Notes under the pieces: model-generated
The model's database searches: none
The model's input: only the letters and a program-made list of their open reading frames with translations
What the model was told of the DNA's origin: nothing
Source of the DNA: Paracoccus sp041927875
GTDB taxonomy: Bacteria > Pseudomonadota > Alphaproteobacteria > Rhodobacterales > Rhodobacteraceae
Strand: one strand, 5' to 3'
Assembly: GCF_041927875.1 (NCBI RefSeq)
Contig: NZ_JBHFHN010000002.1
Length of the DNA stretch: 64,000 nt
Position numbers and translations under genes: made by a program
Shown: positions 25,619 to 34,398 of the stretch, piece by piece
Numbering within the stretch: the first letter of the stretch is position 1
Layout: each line of letters begins with the position of its first letter

Positions 25619-25657
25619 ACAAAGGGGAAGCTGCATTCCTCTTTGCCCAAATACTCA
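25608..25657. repeat. 50-bp palindromic element, copy B
   Basis: This is a second 50-base palindrome (TGAGTATTTG ... CAAATACTCA outer arms; ACAAAGGGGAA and TTCCTCTTTG inner arms). It spans the 3' end of dgt and supplies its last residues and stop codon (TGA, 25616-25618). It ends six bases before the stop of the convergent flavoenzyme gene. It occupies nearly the whole space between two convergent genes. Confidence 0.85.
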
Positions 25658-25662
25658 CCTTG

Positions 25663-27015
25663 CTACGGCACCAGCTTGCCGGGGTTCAGGATACCGCGCG
25701 GGTCAAACGCCTGTTTGATCGCGCCCATCACCGCCCAGCCCGGCCCGTGTTCGGCGGCCATCATCGCGCGTTTGCCGATGCCGATGCCATGTTCGCCGCT
25801 GATCGTGCCGCCAAGCGCCAATGCGCCTTCGGCCAGCTTCTCGGCCACCGCCTTGGCGCGTTTCACATCCGCCGCGTCCGACTTGTCGACCATCAGGATC
25901 GCGTGGAAATTGCCGTCGCCGACATGGCCCAGGATCGGGCCTTCGATCCCCGCCTCGGCAATCACCCCCTGCGCCATCGCCACCGCCTCGGCCAGGCGCG
26001 AGATCGGCACGCAGACGTCGGTCACCACCGCACTGGCGCCGGGTCGAGTGCGCAGGATCGCCGGATAGGCGCCGTGGCGCATGGCCCAAAGCGCGGTGCG
26101 CCGCGCCGGATCGGTGGCCCAGTCGAAGCGGCCCCCGGCATCGGCCACCAGATCGCCAAAGCGCGCCGCCTGTTCGGCGACACTGGCGGGGGTGCCGTGG
26201 AACTCGACCATCAGATGCGGGGTCTCGGGCCAGCTTTCGCCGGTGGCGTTGAAGGCGCGGACGGTGGCGGCATCCACGAACTCGACCCGCGCGACTTCGA
26301 TGCCGGACTGGATGGTCAGGATCACCGTTTCGACCGCCTGTTCGATGCTCGGGAAGGCGCAGACCCCGGCGGCGACCTCCTCGGGTTGGCCGTGCAGGCG
26401 CAGGGTCAGTTCGGTGATGATGCCCAGCGTGCCCTCCGACCCCAGCATCAGCGCGGTCAGGTCATAACCCGCCGCCGTCTTGGCCGCGGCCGTTCCGGTG
26501 CGGATCACCGTGCCATCCGCCAGCACCACCTGCATCGCCCGCACATTGTCGCGCATTGATCCATAGCGCACCGTCGTCGTCCCCGAGGCCCGCGTCGCCG
26601 CCATCCCGCCCAAGCTGGCGTCCGCCCCCGGGTCGACCGGGAAGAACAGCCCGGTGGCGCGCAATTCGGTGTTCAGCGCGATCCGGGTCAGGCCCGGCTG
26701 CACCACCGCCAGCATGTCTTCGGGGCGAACCTCGACCAGCCGGTTCATGCGGCGGGTGTCCAGCACGATGCCGCCGCGCGCCGCCAGGGCGTGCCCCTCA
26801 AGCGAGGTGCCGGCCCCCCAGGCCGTCACCGGGGTGCCGCTGGCGTGGCAGATCGCCAGAATGGCACTGACCTCATCCGTGGTTTCGGGAAAGGCCACGG
26901 CGTCGGGCGGCATCGGCGGGTAAAAGGCCTCGGACGCGCCATGAAGGTCGCGTTCGGCCTGGGCGGTGGTGAAACGGGTGCCCAGCAGGGCGGAAAGCTG
27001 ATCGAACGCAGTCAT
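25663..27015 (-). CDS. GlcD/Dld-type FAD-linked 2-hydroxyacid dehydrogenase
   Basis: The 450-residue flavoprotein of the D-lactate/glycolate dehydrogenase family has an N-terminal FAD-binding PCMH domain, residues about 36-215 (PVTAWGAGTSLEGHAL, PGADASLGGMAATRASGTTTVRYGSMRDNV, LMLGSEGTLGIITELTLRL). The C-terminal FAD-oxidase domain ends in HVGDGNFHAILMVD, SGEHGIGIGKR and FDPRGILNPGKLVP. Expected chemistry is oxidation of D-lactate or a related 2-hydroxyacid with transfer of electrons to cytochrome c or quinone; substrate is unproven. The start overlaps the stop of the aminopeptidase gene by four bases, so both are one operon. Confidence 0.9.
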   Translation of the reverse strand: MTAFDQLSALLGTRFTTAQAERDLHGASEAFYPPMPPDAVAFPETTDEVSAILAICHASGTPVTAWGAGTSLEGHALAARGGIVLDTRRMNRLVEVRPEDMLAVVQPGLTRIALNTELRATGLFFPVDPGADASLGGMAATRASGTTTVRYGSMRDNVRAMQVVLADGTVIRTGTAAAKTAAGYDLTALMLGSEGTLGIITELTLRLHGQPEEVAAGVCAFPSIEQAVETVILTIQSGIEVARVEFVDAATVRAFNATGESWPETPHLMVEFHGTPASVAEQAARFGDLVADAGGRFDWATDPARRTALWAMRHGAYPAILRTRPGASAVVTDVCVPISRLAEAVAMAQGVIAEAGIEGPILGHVGDGNFHAILMVDKSDAADVKRAKAVAEKLAEGALALGGTISGEHGIGIGKRAMMAAEHGPGWAVMGAIKQAFDPRGILNPGKLVP

Positions 27016-28811
27016 AGGGCCTCGGTTGCCTGGGTCAGCCAGCGCAGGTCGTCGCCGGTCAGATGCGGGGAAAGGGCGTCGCGGACGCGGGCGTGATAGG
27101 CGTTCAGCCAGTCGATCTCGGCGCGCGCCATCAGGCTGCGGTCGATCAGGCGGGTGTCGATCGGCACCAGCGTCAGGGTGTCGAAGCCCAGCATCGCGCG
27201 GCCTGGTTCGGCCTCAGCCTCAGCCACGACGATCAGGTTTTCGATACGGATGCCAAAGGCCCCGGCGCGGTAATAGCCCGGCTCGTTCGACAGGATCATG
27301 CCGGCTTGCAGCGCTACATCCGACATGCGCGAGATGCGGGCCGGGCCTTCATGCACCGACAGCGCCGCGCCGACGCCATGCCCGGTGCCGTGGTCGTAAT
27401 CCTGCCCCGCCATCCACAGTGGCGCGCGCGCCACCGCGTCAATATCGCGGCCCGCCAGCCCCGTGGGAAACCGCAGGCGCGAGATGGCGATCATGCCTTG
27501 CAGCACCCGCGTATAGGGGCCGCGCACCGCGTCAAAGGCGGGGTCGCCCGCATCCCCGACCGGCAGCGTGCGGGTGATGTCGGTGGTGCCATCGGCATAC
27601 TGGGCCCCGGAATCGATCAGCAGCACATCGCCGGGGCGGATCGCGCGGTCGCTATCCTCGGTCACGCGGTAATGCACGATCGCGCCATGCGGGCCAGAGC
27701 CGCAGATGGTTTCAAACGACAGGTCGATCAGCTCGCCGGTGTCAGCGCGGAACGCCTCAAGCTGACGCACCACGGCGATTTCGGTCAGCGGCTGACCGGC
27801 GGAGATGGCGGCGTCCAGCCAGGCCAGGAACCGCACCATTGCCAACGCGTCGCGGTGATGGGCGGCCTGCATTCCGGCGATCTCGGCACGGTTCTTGACG
27901 GCTTTGGCCAGAATCACAGGGTCCGCGCCCTCGGACACGGACACCCCGGCATCGTCAAGTTCCTGCCGCACGGCCAGCGGCGCGGTGGCGGGGTCAAGCC
28001 GCACCGGGCCGGTCAGCATCCGCAACGCGGGCGCCAAGGCCGCCTGCGGGCGGATGCGGGTCGCGGCGTCCAGATCCAGCCCCGCCAGCTTGGAGGGCTC
28101 GGTGAAGATCGTCAGCTGCGCCTCATCGGTCAGGATGGCAAAGGCCTGCATCACCGGATTGCGCGGAATGTCGGCGCCGCGCAGGTTGGTCAGCCAGGCA
28201 ATCGAATCGGGCAGCGTCAGCACCACTGCGCGCTGCCCGTCGCGCTTCAGCGCGGCGGCCATGCGGGCGCGCTTGTCGGCTGCCGCCTCGCCCGCCCATT
28301 GGCCGGGGTGAAGGCGCGCGGGGGCTGCGGGTGCGGCGGGGCGATCGGCCCAGATCCGGTCGACCAGATTGTCATGCGCGACCAATTCGATGCCGCTGCC
28401 CGCCAGGGCCTTCTCCAGCCCGGCGATCTGTGCGGGCGTGTGCAGCCAGGGGTCAAACCCCAAACGCCCGCCCTGTGGCAAAGCCGCGCGCAACCAGTCG
28501 GCAGGCTTGTCGCCCGGCTCGATCAGCACCTCAATCTCGGGCGCGCATTGGTCACGCGCCTGCAAACGATAGCGCCCATCCGATGCGACCGCCGCCCGGT
28601 CCCGCGTCACATAGGCCCCGCCCGCCGATCCGGTGAACCCAGTCAGCCAGGCCAGCCGGTCATCGCAAGCCGCCACATATTCGCCCTGATGGGCATCGGC
28701 ACGCGGCTGCAACCAGCCATCCAGCCCCGCCTGGGCCATTTGCCCCCGCAACGTCGCCAGACGCGGCGGGCCGTTTTCGGGACGGGCGGACAGGGTGAAA
28801 TCTTGCAGCAT
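27012..28811 (-). CDS. pepP: Xaa-Pro aminopeptidase (M24B)
   Basis: This cytoplasmic metallo-aminopeptidase removes N-terminal residues that precede proline. At 599 residues it is of the long, three-domain type: two creatinase-like N-terminal domains (APENGPPRLATLRGQM region and residues about 180-310) and a C-terminal pita-bread domain. The metal ligands lie in LIDSGAQYADGTTDITRT (two D), YDHGTGHGVGAALSVHEGP (H) and SNEPGYYR with a later E (IRIENLIVV). The start MLQDFTLSARPENGPPRL fits relatives; the longer open frame runs into repeat C. The flavoenzyme gene follows with an ATGA overlap. Confidence 0.92.
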   Translation of the reverse strand: MLQDFTLSARPENGPPRLATLRGQMAQAGLDGWLQPRADAHQGEYVAACDDRLAWLTGFTGSAGGAYVTRDRAAVASDGRYRLQARDQCAPEIEVLIEPGDKPADWLRAALPQGGRLGFDPWLHTPAQIAGLEKALAGSGIELVAHDNLVDRIWADRPAAPAAPARLHPGQWAGEAAADKRARMAAALKRDGQRAVVLTLPDSIAWLTNLRGADIPRNPVMQAFAILTDEAQLTIFTEPSKLAGLDLDAATRIRPQAALAPALRMLTGPVRLDPATAPLAVRQELDDAGVSVSEGADPVILAKAVKNRAEIAGMQAAHHRDALAMVRFLAWLDAAISAGQPLTEIAVVRQLEAFRADTGELIDLSFETICGSGPHGAIVHYRVTEDSDRAIRPGDVLLIDSGAQYADGTTDITRTLPVGDAGDPAFDAVRGPYTRVLQGMIAISRLRFPTGLAGRDIDAVARAPLWMAGQDYDHGTGHGVGAALSVHEGPARISRMSDVALQAGMILSNEPGYYRAGAFGIRIENLIVVAEAEAEPGRAMLGFDTLTLVPIDTRLIDRSLMARAEIDWLNAYHARVRDALSPHLTGDDLRWLTQATEAL

Positions 28812-28873
28812 GGGGCCTCCGGCATGTCGGGCAAGATTGGGCCAGCGGCGCGCGGGCTGCAAGGGCAGCAAGG

Positions 28874-28923
28874 TGAGTATTTGGGCAAAGCGGAAGCCCA
28901 TTCCCTCTTTGCCAAAATACTCA
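28874..28923. repeat. 50-bp palindromic element, copy C
   Basis: The third 50-base palindrome (TGAGTATTTG ... AAAATACTCA, inner arms GGGCAAAG.GGAAG / TTCCCTCTTTGCC) lies in the 176-base gap between the divergent pepP and prfC starts. Unlike copies A and B it cannot be a shared terminator for flanking gene ends; it sits in the promoter/leader region of both genes. Confidence 0.85.
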
Positions 28924-28987
28924 TCCGCAATCGCCACTCGCGCGGCGCCGATTGCGGGGCGATGCAGCGTCAGGTAAAGCCCGATCC

Positions 28988-30583
28988 ATGACCCAGAACC
29001 CCGCCCTTCCCGCCGAGATTTCCCGCCGCCGGACCTTTGCGATCATCTCGCATCCCGACGCGGGCAAGACCACGCTGACCGAAAAGTTCCTGCTGTTCGG
29101 GGGCGCCATCCAGATGGCCGGACAGGTGCGCGCCAAGGGCGAGGCGCGGCGCACCCGGTCGGACTTCATGAAGATGGAACAGGATCGCGGCATCTCGGTC
29201 AGCGCCTCGGCGATGTCGTTCGATTTCCGCCACTATCGCTTCAACCTGGTCGACACCCCCGGCCACAGCGATTTTTCCGAGGATACCTATCGCACGCTGA
29301 CCGCCGTGGACGCCGCGATCATGGTGATCGACGGGGCCAAGGGTGTGGAAAGCCAGACCCGCAAGCTGTTCGAGGTCTGCCGACTACGCGATCTGCCGAT
29401 CCTGACCTTTTGCAACAAGATGGACCGCGAATCGCGCGACACATTCGAGATCATCGACGAGATCCAGGAAAACCTGGCCATCGACGTGGCCCCGGCCTCC
29501 TGGCCGATCGGCATGGGGCGCGACTTCATCGGCGCCTATGACCTGTTGAACGACCGGCTGGACATCATGGACCGCGCCGACCGCAACAAGGTGGCGGAAT
29601 CGGTGCAGATCAGCGGCCTGGACGACCCGAAGCTGGCCGATCACATCCCCGCCGACCTTTTGGCACAACTGCGCGAGGAAGTGGCGATGGCGCGGGAATT
29701 GCTGCCCGCCTTTGACCGCCAGTCATTCCTTGAGGGTCACATGACCCCGATCTGGTTCGGCAGCGCCATCAACAGTTTCGGCGTGAAAGAGCTGATGGAC
29801 GGCATGGGCAGCTTCGGCCCCGAGCCTCAGCCGCAAAAGGCGGCCGAGCGGGTGATCGACGCCGCCGAGACCCCGGTCACCGGTTTCGTGTTCAAGGTGC
29901 AGGCCAACATGGACCCCAAGCACCGCGACCGGGTGGCCTTCGTCCGGCTGGCAAGCGGGCATTTCCAGCGCGGCATGAAGCTGTTGCATGTGCGCAGCAA
30001 GAAGCCGATGGCGGTGTCGAACCCGGTTTTGTTCCTGGCCGCCGACCGCGAACTGGCCGATGAAGCCTGGGCCGGCGACATCATCGGCATCCCGAACCAC
30101 GGCCAGTTGCGCATCGGCGACGCGCTGACCGAGGGCGAGGTGCTGCGCTTTACCGGCATCCCGTCCTTTGCCCCGGAGCTGCTGCAAGGCGTGCGCGCAG
30201 GCGACCCGATGAAGGCCAAGCATCTGGAAAAGGCGCTGATGCAATTCGCCGAGGAAGGCGCGGCAAAGGTGTTCAAGCCCGCCATCGGTTCGGGCTTCAT
30301 CGTCGGCGTCGTGGGCGCGCTGCAATTCGAGGTGCTGGCCAGCCGTATCGAACAGGAATACGGCCTGCCCGTCCGGTTCGAGCCGTCGCAATTCACCAGC
30401 GCCCGCTGGGTCAGCGGCCCGGCCGAGGCGCTGGACACGTTCGTCAATGCCAACAAGGGCCATATCGCCCATGACCATGACGGCGACCCGGTGTATCTGA
30501 CCCGGCTGCAATGGGATATCGACCGCGCCGAACGCGATCATCCCGACCTGCGGCTGAGCGCAACCAAGGAAATGATGGTGTGA
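28988..30583 (+). CDS. prfC: Peptide chain release factor 3
   Basis: RF3 is the GTPase that recycles RF1/RF2 from the ribosome after termination. The 531-residue length is standard. The translational GTPase motifs are SHPDAGKTTLTEK (G1), DRGISVSASAM (G2), DTPGHSDFSED (G3) and TFCNKMDRE (G4). The ATG at 28988 gives MTQNPALPAEISRRRTFAIISHPDAGK, in line with family N-termini; 12 more codons upstream are open but not conserved. The stop overlaps the GTG of the DUF389 gene by four bases. Confidence 0.96.
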   Translation: MTQNPALPAEISRRRTFAIISHPDAGKTTLTEKFLLFGGAIQMAGQVRAKGEARRTRSDFMKMEQDRGISVSASAMSFDFRHYRFNLVDTPGHSDFSEDTYRTLTAVDAAIMVIDGAKGVESQTRKLFEVCRLRDLPILTFCNKMDRESRDTFEIIDEIQENLAIDVAPASWPIGMGRDFIGAYDLLNDRLDIMDRADRNKVAESVQISGLDDPKLADHIPADLLAQLREEVAMARELLPAFDRQSFLEGHMTPIWFGSAINSFGVKELMDGMGSFGPEPQPQKAAERVIDAAETPVTGFVFKVQANMDPKHRDRVAFVRLASGHFQRGMKLLHVRSKKPMAVSNPVLFLAADRELADEAWAGDIIGIPNHGQLRIGDALTEGEVLRFTGIPSFAPELLQGVRAGDPMKAKHLEKALMQFAEEGAAKVFKPAIGSGFIVGVVGALQFEVLASRIEQEYGLPVRFEPSQFTSARWVSGPAEALDTFVNANKGHIAHDHDGDPVYLTRLQWDIDRAERDHPDLRLSATKEMMV

Positions 30584-31686
30584 GTGACGCGCAGGTAACG
30601 AGTGATGAGGACAGCGACGACCGCGCGGCGGTCGATGCCGATCAGCCCGATGCGGTGATCCAGCGCCGCCATGGCCTGCGGTCCAGGCTGCGGGTCGACA
30701 TGCGATCGGCCGCGCTGATGACGCCCGGCTATCTTTTCATGAATGCGCTGTCGGCGGTCATCGCCTCATACGGGTTGCTGGCCGACAGCCCGGCGGTGGT
30801 GATCGGCGCGATGATCGTAGCGCTGCTCTTGGGGCCGATCATGGGGGTGGCACTTGCGATTTCGGACGGTGATCTGAAGCTGTTGCGCAAGGCCGGCATC
30901 TCGCTTCTGGCGGGGGGCGTGGTGGTGTTCGGCGTCGCCATGGCGATCGGCTGGGTGCATCTGGACAGCCCAATCACGAATGAAATCCGCTCGCGCACCG
31001 CGCCAAACCTGTTCGACCTGGCAATTGCCCTGGCGGGTGGCGCGGCGGGGGCCTATGCCACGGCCTCGCCCCGTGTCGGCGCGGGCTTTGTCGGCGTGGC
31101 GATTGCCACGGCACTGGTGCCGCCGTTGTCGGCATCCGCCATTCTGGTCACGCGCGGCGAATATGACGCGGCAGGCGGGGCGTTTCTGCTGGCCGTCACC
31201 AACATCGTCGCCATTCAATTCGCCGCCGCCATCGTGCTGTGGTTCAACGGCTTTGCCCGCGATGATGATGGCCATGTCGAGCTGATCAGCTTTCTGCGCC
31301 GCCACGTCGTCAGCCTGCTGATCCTGGCCGGGCTGGCCTTTGTGCTGGCGGCCAATCTGACGCGCAAGCTGGATGAGGAAACCTATCGCCGCCAGGTCCG
31401 CAACATCCTGAGCGAGGAAATGGCCGCGATGGAGGGCAACCGCCTGGACTCGCTTGAGGTGGTGACGCTTGAGGATCGGCTGCTGGTGCGCGCCAATGTC
31501 GAAGGCCCGCGCGAACCCTCGATCTCCGAGGTGGCGGCCTTGGCCAAGATGATCCCCAAGCGCAAGGATACCATGCCCGTCGATCTGCGCGTGCGCTTCA
31601 CCAAGACGCGGATCATCACGCCTGAGGGCATCGTGACCGACCTGATCGAAGGCCCGCTTGAGGGGCCGCCCGCGCCGAACCCCTGA
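30580..31686 (+). CDS. DUF389 family membrane protein
   Basis: The 368-residue protein begins with a polar, acidic 40-residue segment. About six membrane segments with the DUF389 core follow (YLFMNALSAVIASYGLLADSPAVVIGAMIVALLLGPIMGVALAISDGD; VGAGFVGVAIATALVPPLSASAIL). A soluble C-terminal region of about 110 residues completes it. Function of the family is unknown. The start is GTG, overlapping the prfC stop (GTGA), which makes translational coupling to prfC likely. Confidence 0.85.
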   Translation: MSDAQVTSDEDSDDRAAVDADQPDAVIQRRHGLRSRLRVDMRSAALMTPGYLFMNALSAVIASYGLLADSPAVVIGAMIVALLLGPIMGVALAISDGDLKLLRKAGISLLAGGVVVFGVAMAIGWVHLDSPITNEIRSRTAPNLFDLAIALAGGAAGAYATASPRVGAGFVGVAIATALVPPLSASAILVTRGEYDAAGGAFLLAVTNIVAIQFAAAIVLWFNGFARDDDGHVELISFLRRHVVSLLILAGLAFVLAANLTRKLDEETYRRQVRNILSEEMAAMEGNRLDSLEVVTLEDRLLVRANVEGPREPSISEVAALAKMIPKRKDTMPVDLRVRFTKTRIITPEGIVTDLIEGPLEGPPAPNP

Positions 31687-31754
31687 CCACGGGGCTTGCC
31701 AAGCCTGCGGGCGCGGGGCATCACGGGGGCCACTGAGCCAGCGGGGGACATGCG

Positions 31755-32663
31755 GTGACAGGCCTGCCGATCCACGAAGTCGCCGCTTTGGCCGCCGCCC
31801 TGTGCTGGGCAATCACCGGGTTGATGTCGGCCACGCCGGTGGCGCAGCTTGGACCGTTCGGCTTCAACCTGATCCGGCAAAGCATGGTCACGGTGATGCT
31901 GGGGGCTTTCGTGCTGGCCACCGGGTCGTGGGTCGGCACCGACTGGTCGGGGGTCGGGCCGCTGATCCTGTCCGGGCTGGTCGGCATTCTGGCGGGCGAT
32001 ACGATGCTGTTCTTTGCGCTGCGCCGCCTGGGCCCGCGCCGCACCGGGGCGATGTTCGCGCTGAACGCGCCGATCGCTGCCTTGGCGGGCTGGGCGTTTC
32101 TGGACGAACGCCTGTCGACGGCGGCGGTGATCGGCGTCGCGGCCTGCGCGGTGGGGGTGGCCATGGCGGTGCTAGGCCGTCCTGGCCGGTCGGGCAGTCA
32201 CCGGTTCGAGGCGATGCAGGGCCCGGTCTGGCAGGGCGTGGCCTTTGGCCTTTTGGCGGCGGCGGGTCAGGCCGCGGGGTCACTGATCGCGCGGCCGGTG
32301 ATGGCCGCGGGCTTTGACCCGGCGCTTGGATCGCTGATCCGGGTCGCGATTGCGGTCGTCGGGCTGGCGCTGCTGATGGGCGTCTTTCATCGGCTGCCGG
32401 TGGCACGGATACAGGGCCGCCCGACCGCCGCGCTGCTGATGCAGATCGCCGCCTCGGGGTTCATCGCCATGGCGGTCGGCATGACCTTGCTGCTGTTTGC
32501 CCTGCAGGGCGGCAAGGTGGGGATCGTGTCCACGCTGTCGGCGCTGTCGCCGGTGCTGATCCTGCCGGTGCTGTGGGCGATCACCGGGGCGCGGCCTTCG
32601 GGGACGTCATGGGGCGGGGCATTGATCGCGGCGGCCGGGATGGCGCTGATCTTTCTGCGCTAG
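31755..32663 (+). CDS. EamA/DMT family transporter
   Basis: This 302-residue, ten-segment drug/metabolite transporter contains two EamA repeats: residues about 5-140 (AALCWAITGLMSATPVAQLGPFGFNLIRQ ... GTDWSGVGPLILSGLVGILAGDTMLFFALRRLGPRRTGAMFALNAPIAALAGWAFLDERLS) and residues about 158-300 (ending SALSPVLILPVLWAITGARPSGTSWGGALIAAAGMALIFLR). Direction is presumably export; substrate is unknown. The GTG at 31755 is the best start. It is convergent with recN. Confidence 0.9.
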   Translation: MTGLPIHEVAALAAALCWAITGLMSATPVAQLGPFGFNLIRQSMVTVMLGAFVLATGSWVGTDWSGVGPLILSGLVGILAGDTMLFFALRRLGPRRTGAMFALNAPIAALAGWAFLDERLSTAAVIGVAACAVGVAMAVLGRPGRSGSHRFEAMQGPVWQGVAFGLLAAAGQAAGSLIARPVMAAGFDPALGSLIRVAIAVVGLALLMGVFHRLPVARIQGRPTAALLMQIAASGFIAMAVGMTLLLFALQGGKVGIVSTLSALSPVLILPVLWAITGARPSGTSWGGALIAAAGMALIFLR

Positions 32664-32668
32664 GATTC

Positions 32669-32693
32669 GAATATTTATGAACAGAAGAAGCCC
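32669..32693 (+). repeat. Degenerate half element in the EamA-recN gap
   Basis: GAATATTTATGAACAGAAGAAGCCC resembles the left arm of the 50-bp palindromes (TATTTGnnCAA...GAAG) with several differences. It lies in the 58-base gap between two convergent genes, the favoured site of this element family. No full right arm is present. Confidence 0.4.
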
Positions 32694-32721
32694 GCTGTGC
32701 GGCGCTGAAGGATCCGGGCCT

Positions 32722-34371
32722 CTAGCCCTCGCGCAGGGCGCGGGCGGCGGCGCGGGCGGCATCGGTCACCGTGTCGCCAGCCAGCATCCGCGCCAGTTCG
32801 TCGGTGGATTGATCGGCATCCAGCCGCGCCACGGATGAGACGGTCACCCCGTCCACCACCCTTTTTTCCACGCGGAAATGATGGTCCGCCCGCGCTGCGA
32901 CCTGCGGGCTGTGGGTCACGACCAGCACCTGCGCCGTATCTGCCAGGGCCTTCAGGCGACGCCCCACAGCATCGGCGGTTGCCCCGCCCACGCCCCGGTC
33001 GATCTCGTCGAAGATCATCACCAGCGCATCATTGCCGCGCGCCAGGCAGACCTTCAGCGCCAGCAGGAAGCGCGACAATTCCCCACCCGAAGCGATCTTG
33101 TCCAGCGGCCCGGCGGGCGCGCCGGGGTTGGTGGCCACGCTGAAGGCCACGGTCTCCGACCCATCCGGGCCGGGATCGGTGGGGGTGATCTGGGTGGTAA
33201 AGACCGCGCGTTCCATCTTCAGCGGCGCCAGCTCGGCGCTGACGGCGGCGTCAAGGCGGCCTGCGGCATCGGCGCGCAGCGCCGACAGGCGGGCGGCGGC
33301 GGCGTCATAGGCGGCGGCGGCCGTAGCCACGGCAGCGGCGTGGCCCGCCAGCCCCTCGGCCCCGCCGTCGATCGCGGCCAGGCGGTCCGCCAGCCCCGCC
33401 GCCGTCTGCGCCAGATCGTCGGGCAGCACGCCATGCTTGCGCGCCAGGGCCCGCAGCGCGAACAGCCGTTCTTCCACACGGTCCAGTTCGCGCGGGTCGA
33501 AATCCATCGCCTGCGCGGCACGGTCCACGCCATCGGCGGCCTCGGCCAGTTCGATGCTGGCCCGCGACAGCGCCGCAAGGGCGGCATCCAGCGCGCCCTC
33601 GGCCCGGTCGGCTGCCCCCTCAAGCCAGCGGGTCGCGTCGCGCAGCATGGCCCCGGCGCCGTCATCGCCCAGTGCCTGCGCGGCGCGGGTCACATCCTCG
33701 CGGATGCGGGCGGCGGCCTGCATCTGGCGGCGGCGGGCGTCCAGCGCCGCATCCTCACCGGGTTCGGGGGACAGATCCGTCAGTTCGGCGACGGCATGGC
33801 GCAGGAACTCCTCATCGGCGCGGGCGCGGTCCAGCGCGGCGCGGGCCTGATCCTCGGCCTTGCGCGCCCCGGCCAGTGCCGACCAGGCGGCGCGCACCTG
33901 CGCCAGGGCGTCATCCGCCCCGGCAAAGGCGTCCAGCATGGCGCGATGCCCGCGCAGGTTCAGCAGGCCACGGTCGTCATGCTGGCCGTGCAGTTCCACC
34001 AAGCTATCCGAAACCGCCCGCAGCACCTCACCCGAGACGCGGCGGTCGTTGATCCAGCCGGTCTTGCGGCCATCGGCAGCGTTGACCCGGCGCAGGATCA
34101 GCTCATCGCCGGCGGGCAGGCCCGCCTGTTCCAGCGCGGCGCAGGCGGGATGGCCGGGCGGCAGGTCGAACACCGCCGTCACCTCGCCCTGGGCCGCACC
34201 CGCGCGCACCAGATCGGCGGGGCCGCGCCAGCCCAGCACAAAGCCCAGGCAATCCAGCAGGATCGACTTGCCCGCCCCGGTTTCCCCGGTCAGCGCGTTC
34301 AGCCCCGGACCGAACGGCAGCACCAGCCGGTCGATCAGCAGCATGTCCCGAATGTCGATTTCGCGCAGCAT
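32722..34371 (-). CDS. recN: DNA repair protein RecN
   Basis: RecN is an SMC-like ATPase of double-strand break repair. The 549 residues begin with MLREIDIRDMLLIDRLVLPFGPGLNALTGETGAGKS (Walker A, residues 29-36). A central alanine-rich coiled-coil region follows (about 155-370, with QARAALDRARADEEFLRHAV and a RIREDVTRAAQAL segment). The SMC signature IASGGELSRFLLALKVCLA, Walker B ALVMIFDEIDRGVGG and VVTHSPQVAARADHHF close the ATPase. It is the last gene of the ftsW-to-recN minus-strand block, 27 bases after bamD. Confidence 0.95.
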   Translation of the reverse strand: MLREIDIRDMLLIDRLVLPFGPGLNALTGETGAGKSILLDCLGFVLGWRGPADLVRAGAAQGEVTAVFDLPPGHPACAALEQAGLPAGDELILRRVNAADGRKTGWINDRRVSGEVLRAVSDSLVELHGQHDDRGLLNLRGHRAMLDAFAGADDALAQVRAAWSALAGARKAEDQARAALDRARADEEFLRHAVAELTDLSPEPGEDAALDARRRQMQAAARIREDVTRAAQALGDDGAGAMLRDATRWLEGAADRAEGALDAALAALSRASIELAEAADGVDRAAQAMDFDPRELDRVEERLFALRALARKHGVLPDDLAQTAAGLADRLAAIDGGAEGLAGHAAAVATAAAAYDAAAARLSALRADAAGRLDAAVSAELAPLKMERAVFTTQITPTDPGPDGSETVAFSVATNPGAPAGPLDKIASGGELSRFLLALKVCLARGNDALVMIFDEIDRGVGGATADAVGRRLKALADTAQVLVVTHSPQVAARADHHFRVEKRVVDGVTVSSVARLDADQSTDELARMLAGDTVTDAARAAARALREG

Positions 34372-34398
34372 GGCGGCCCGCCGCTTAGCCGTGGGCCG

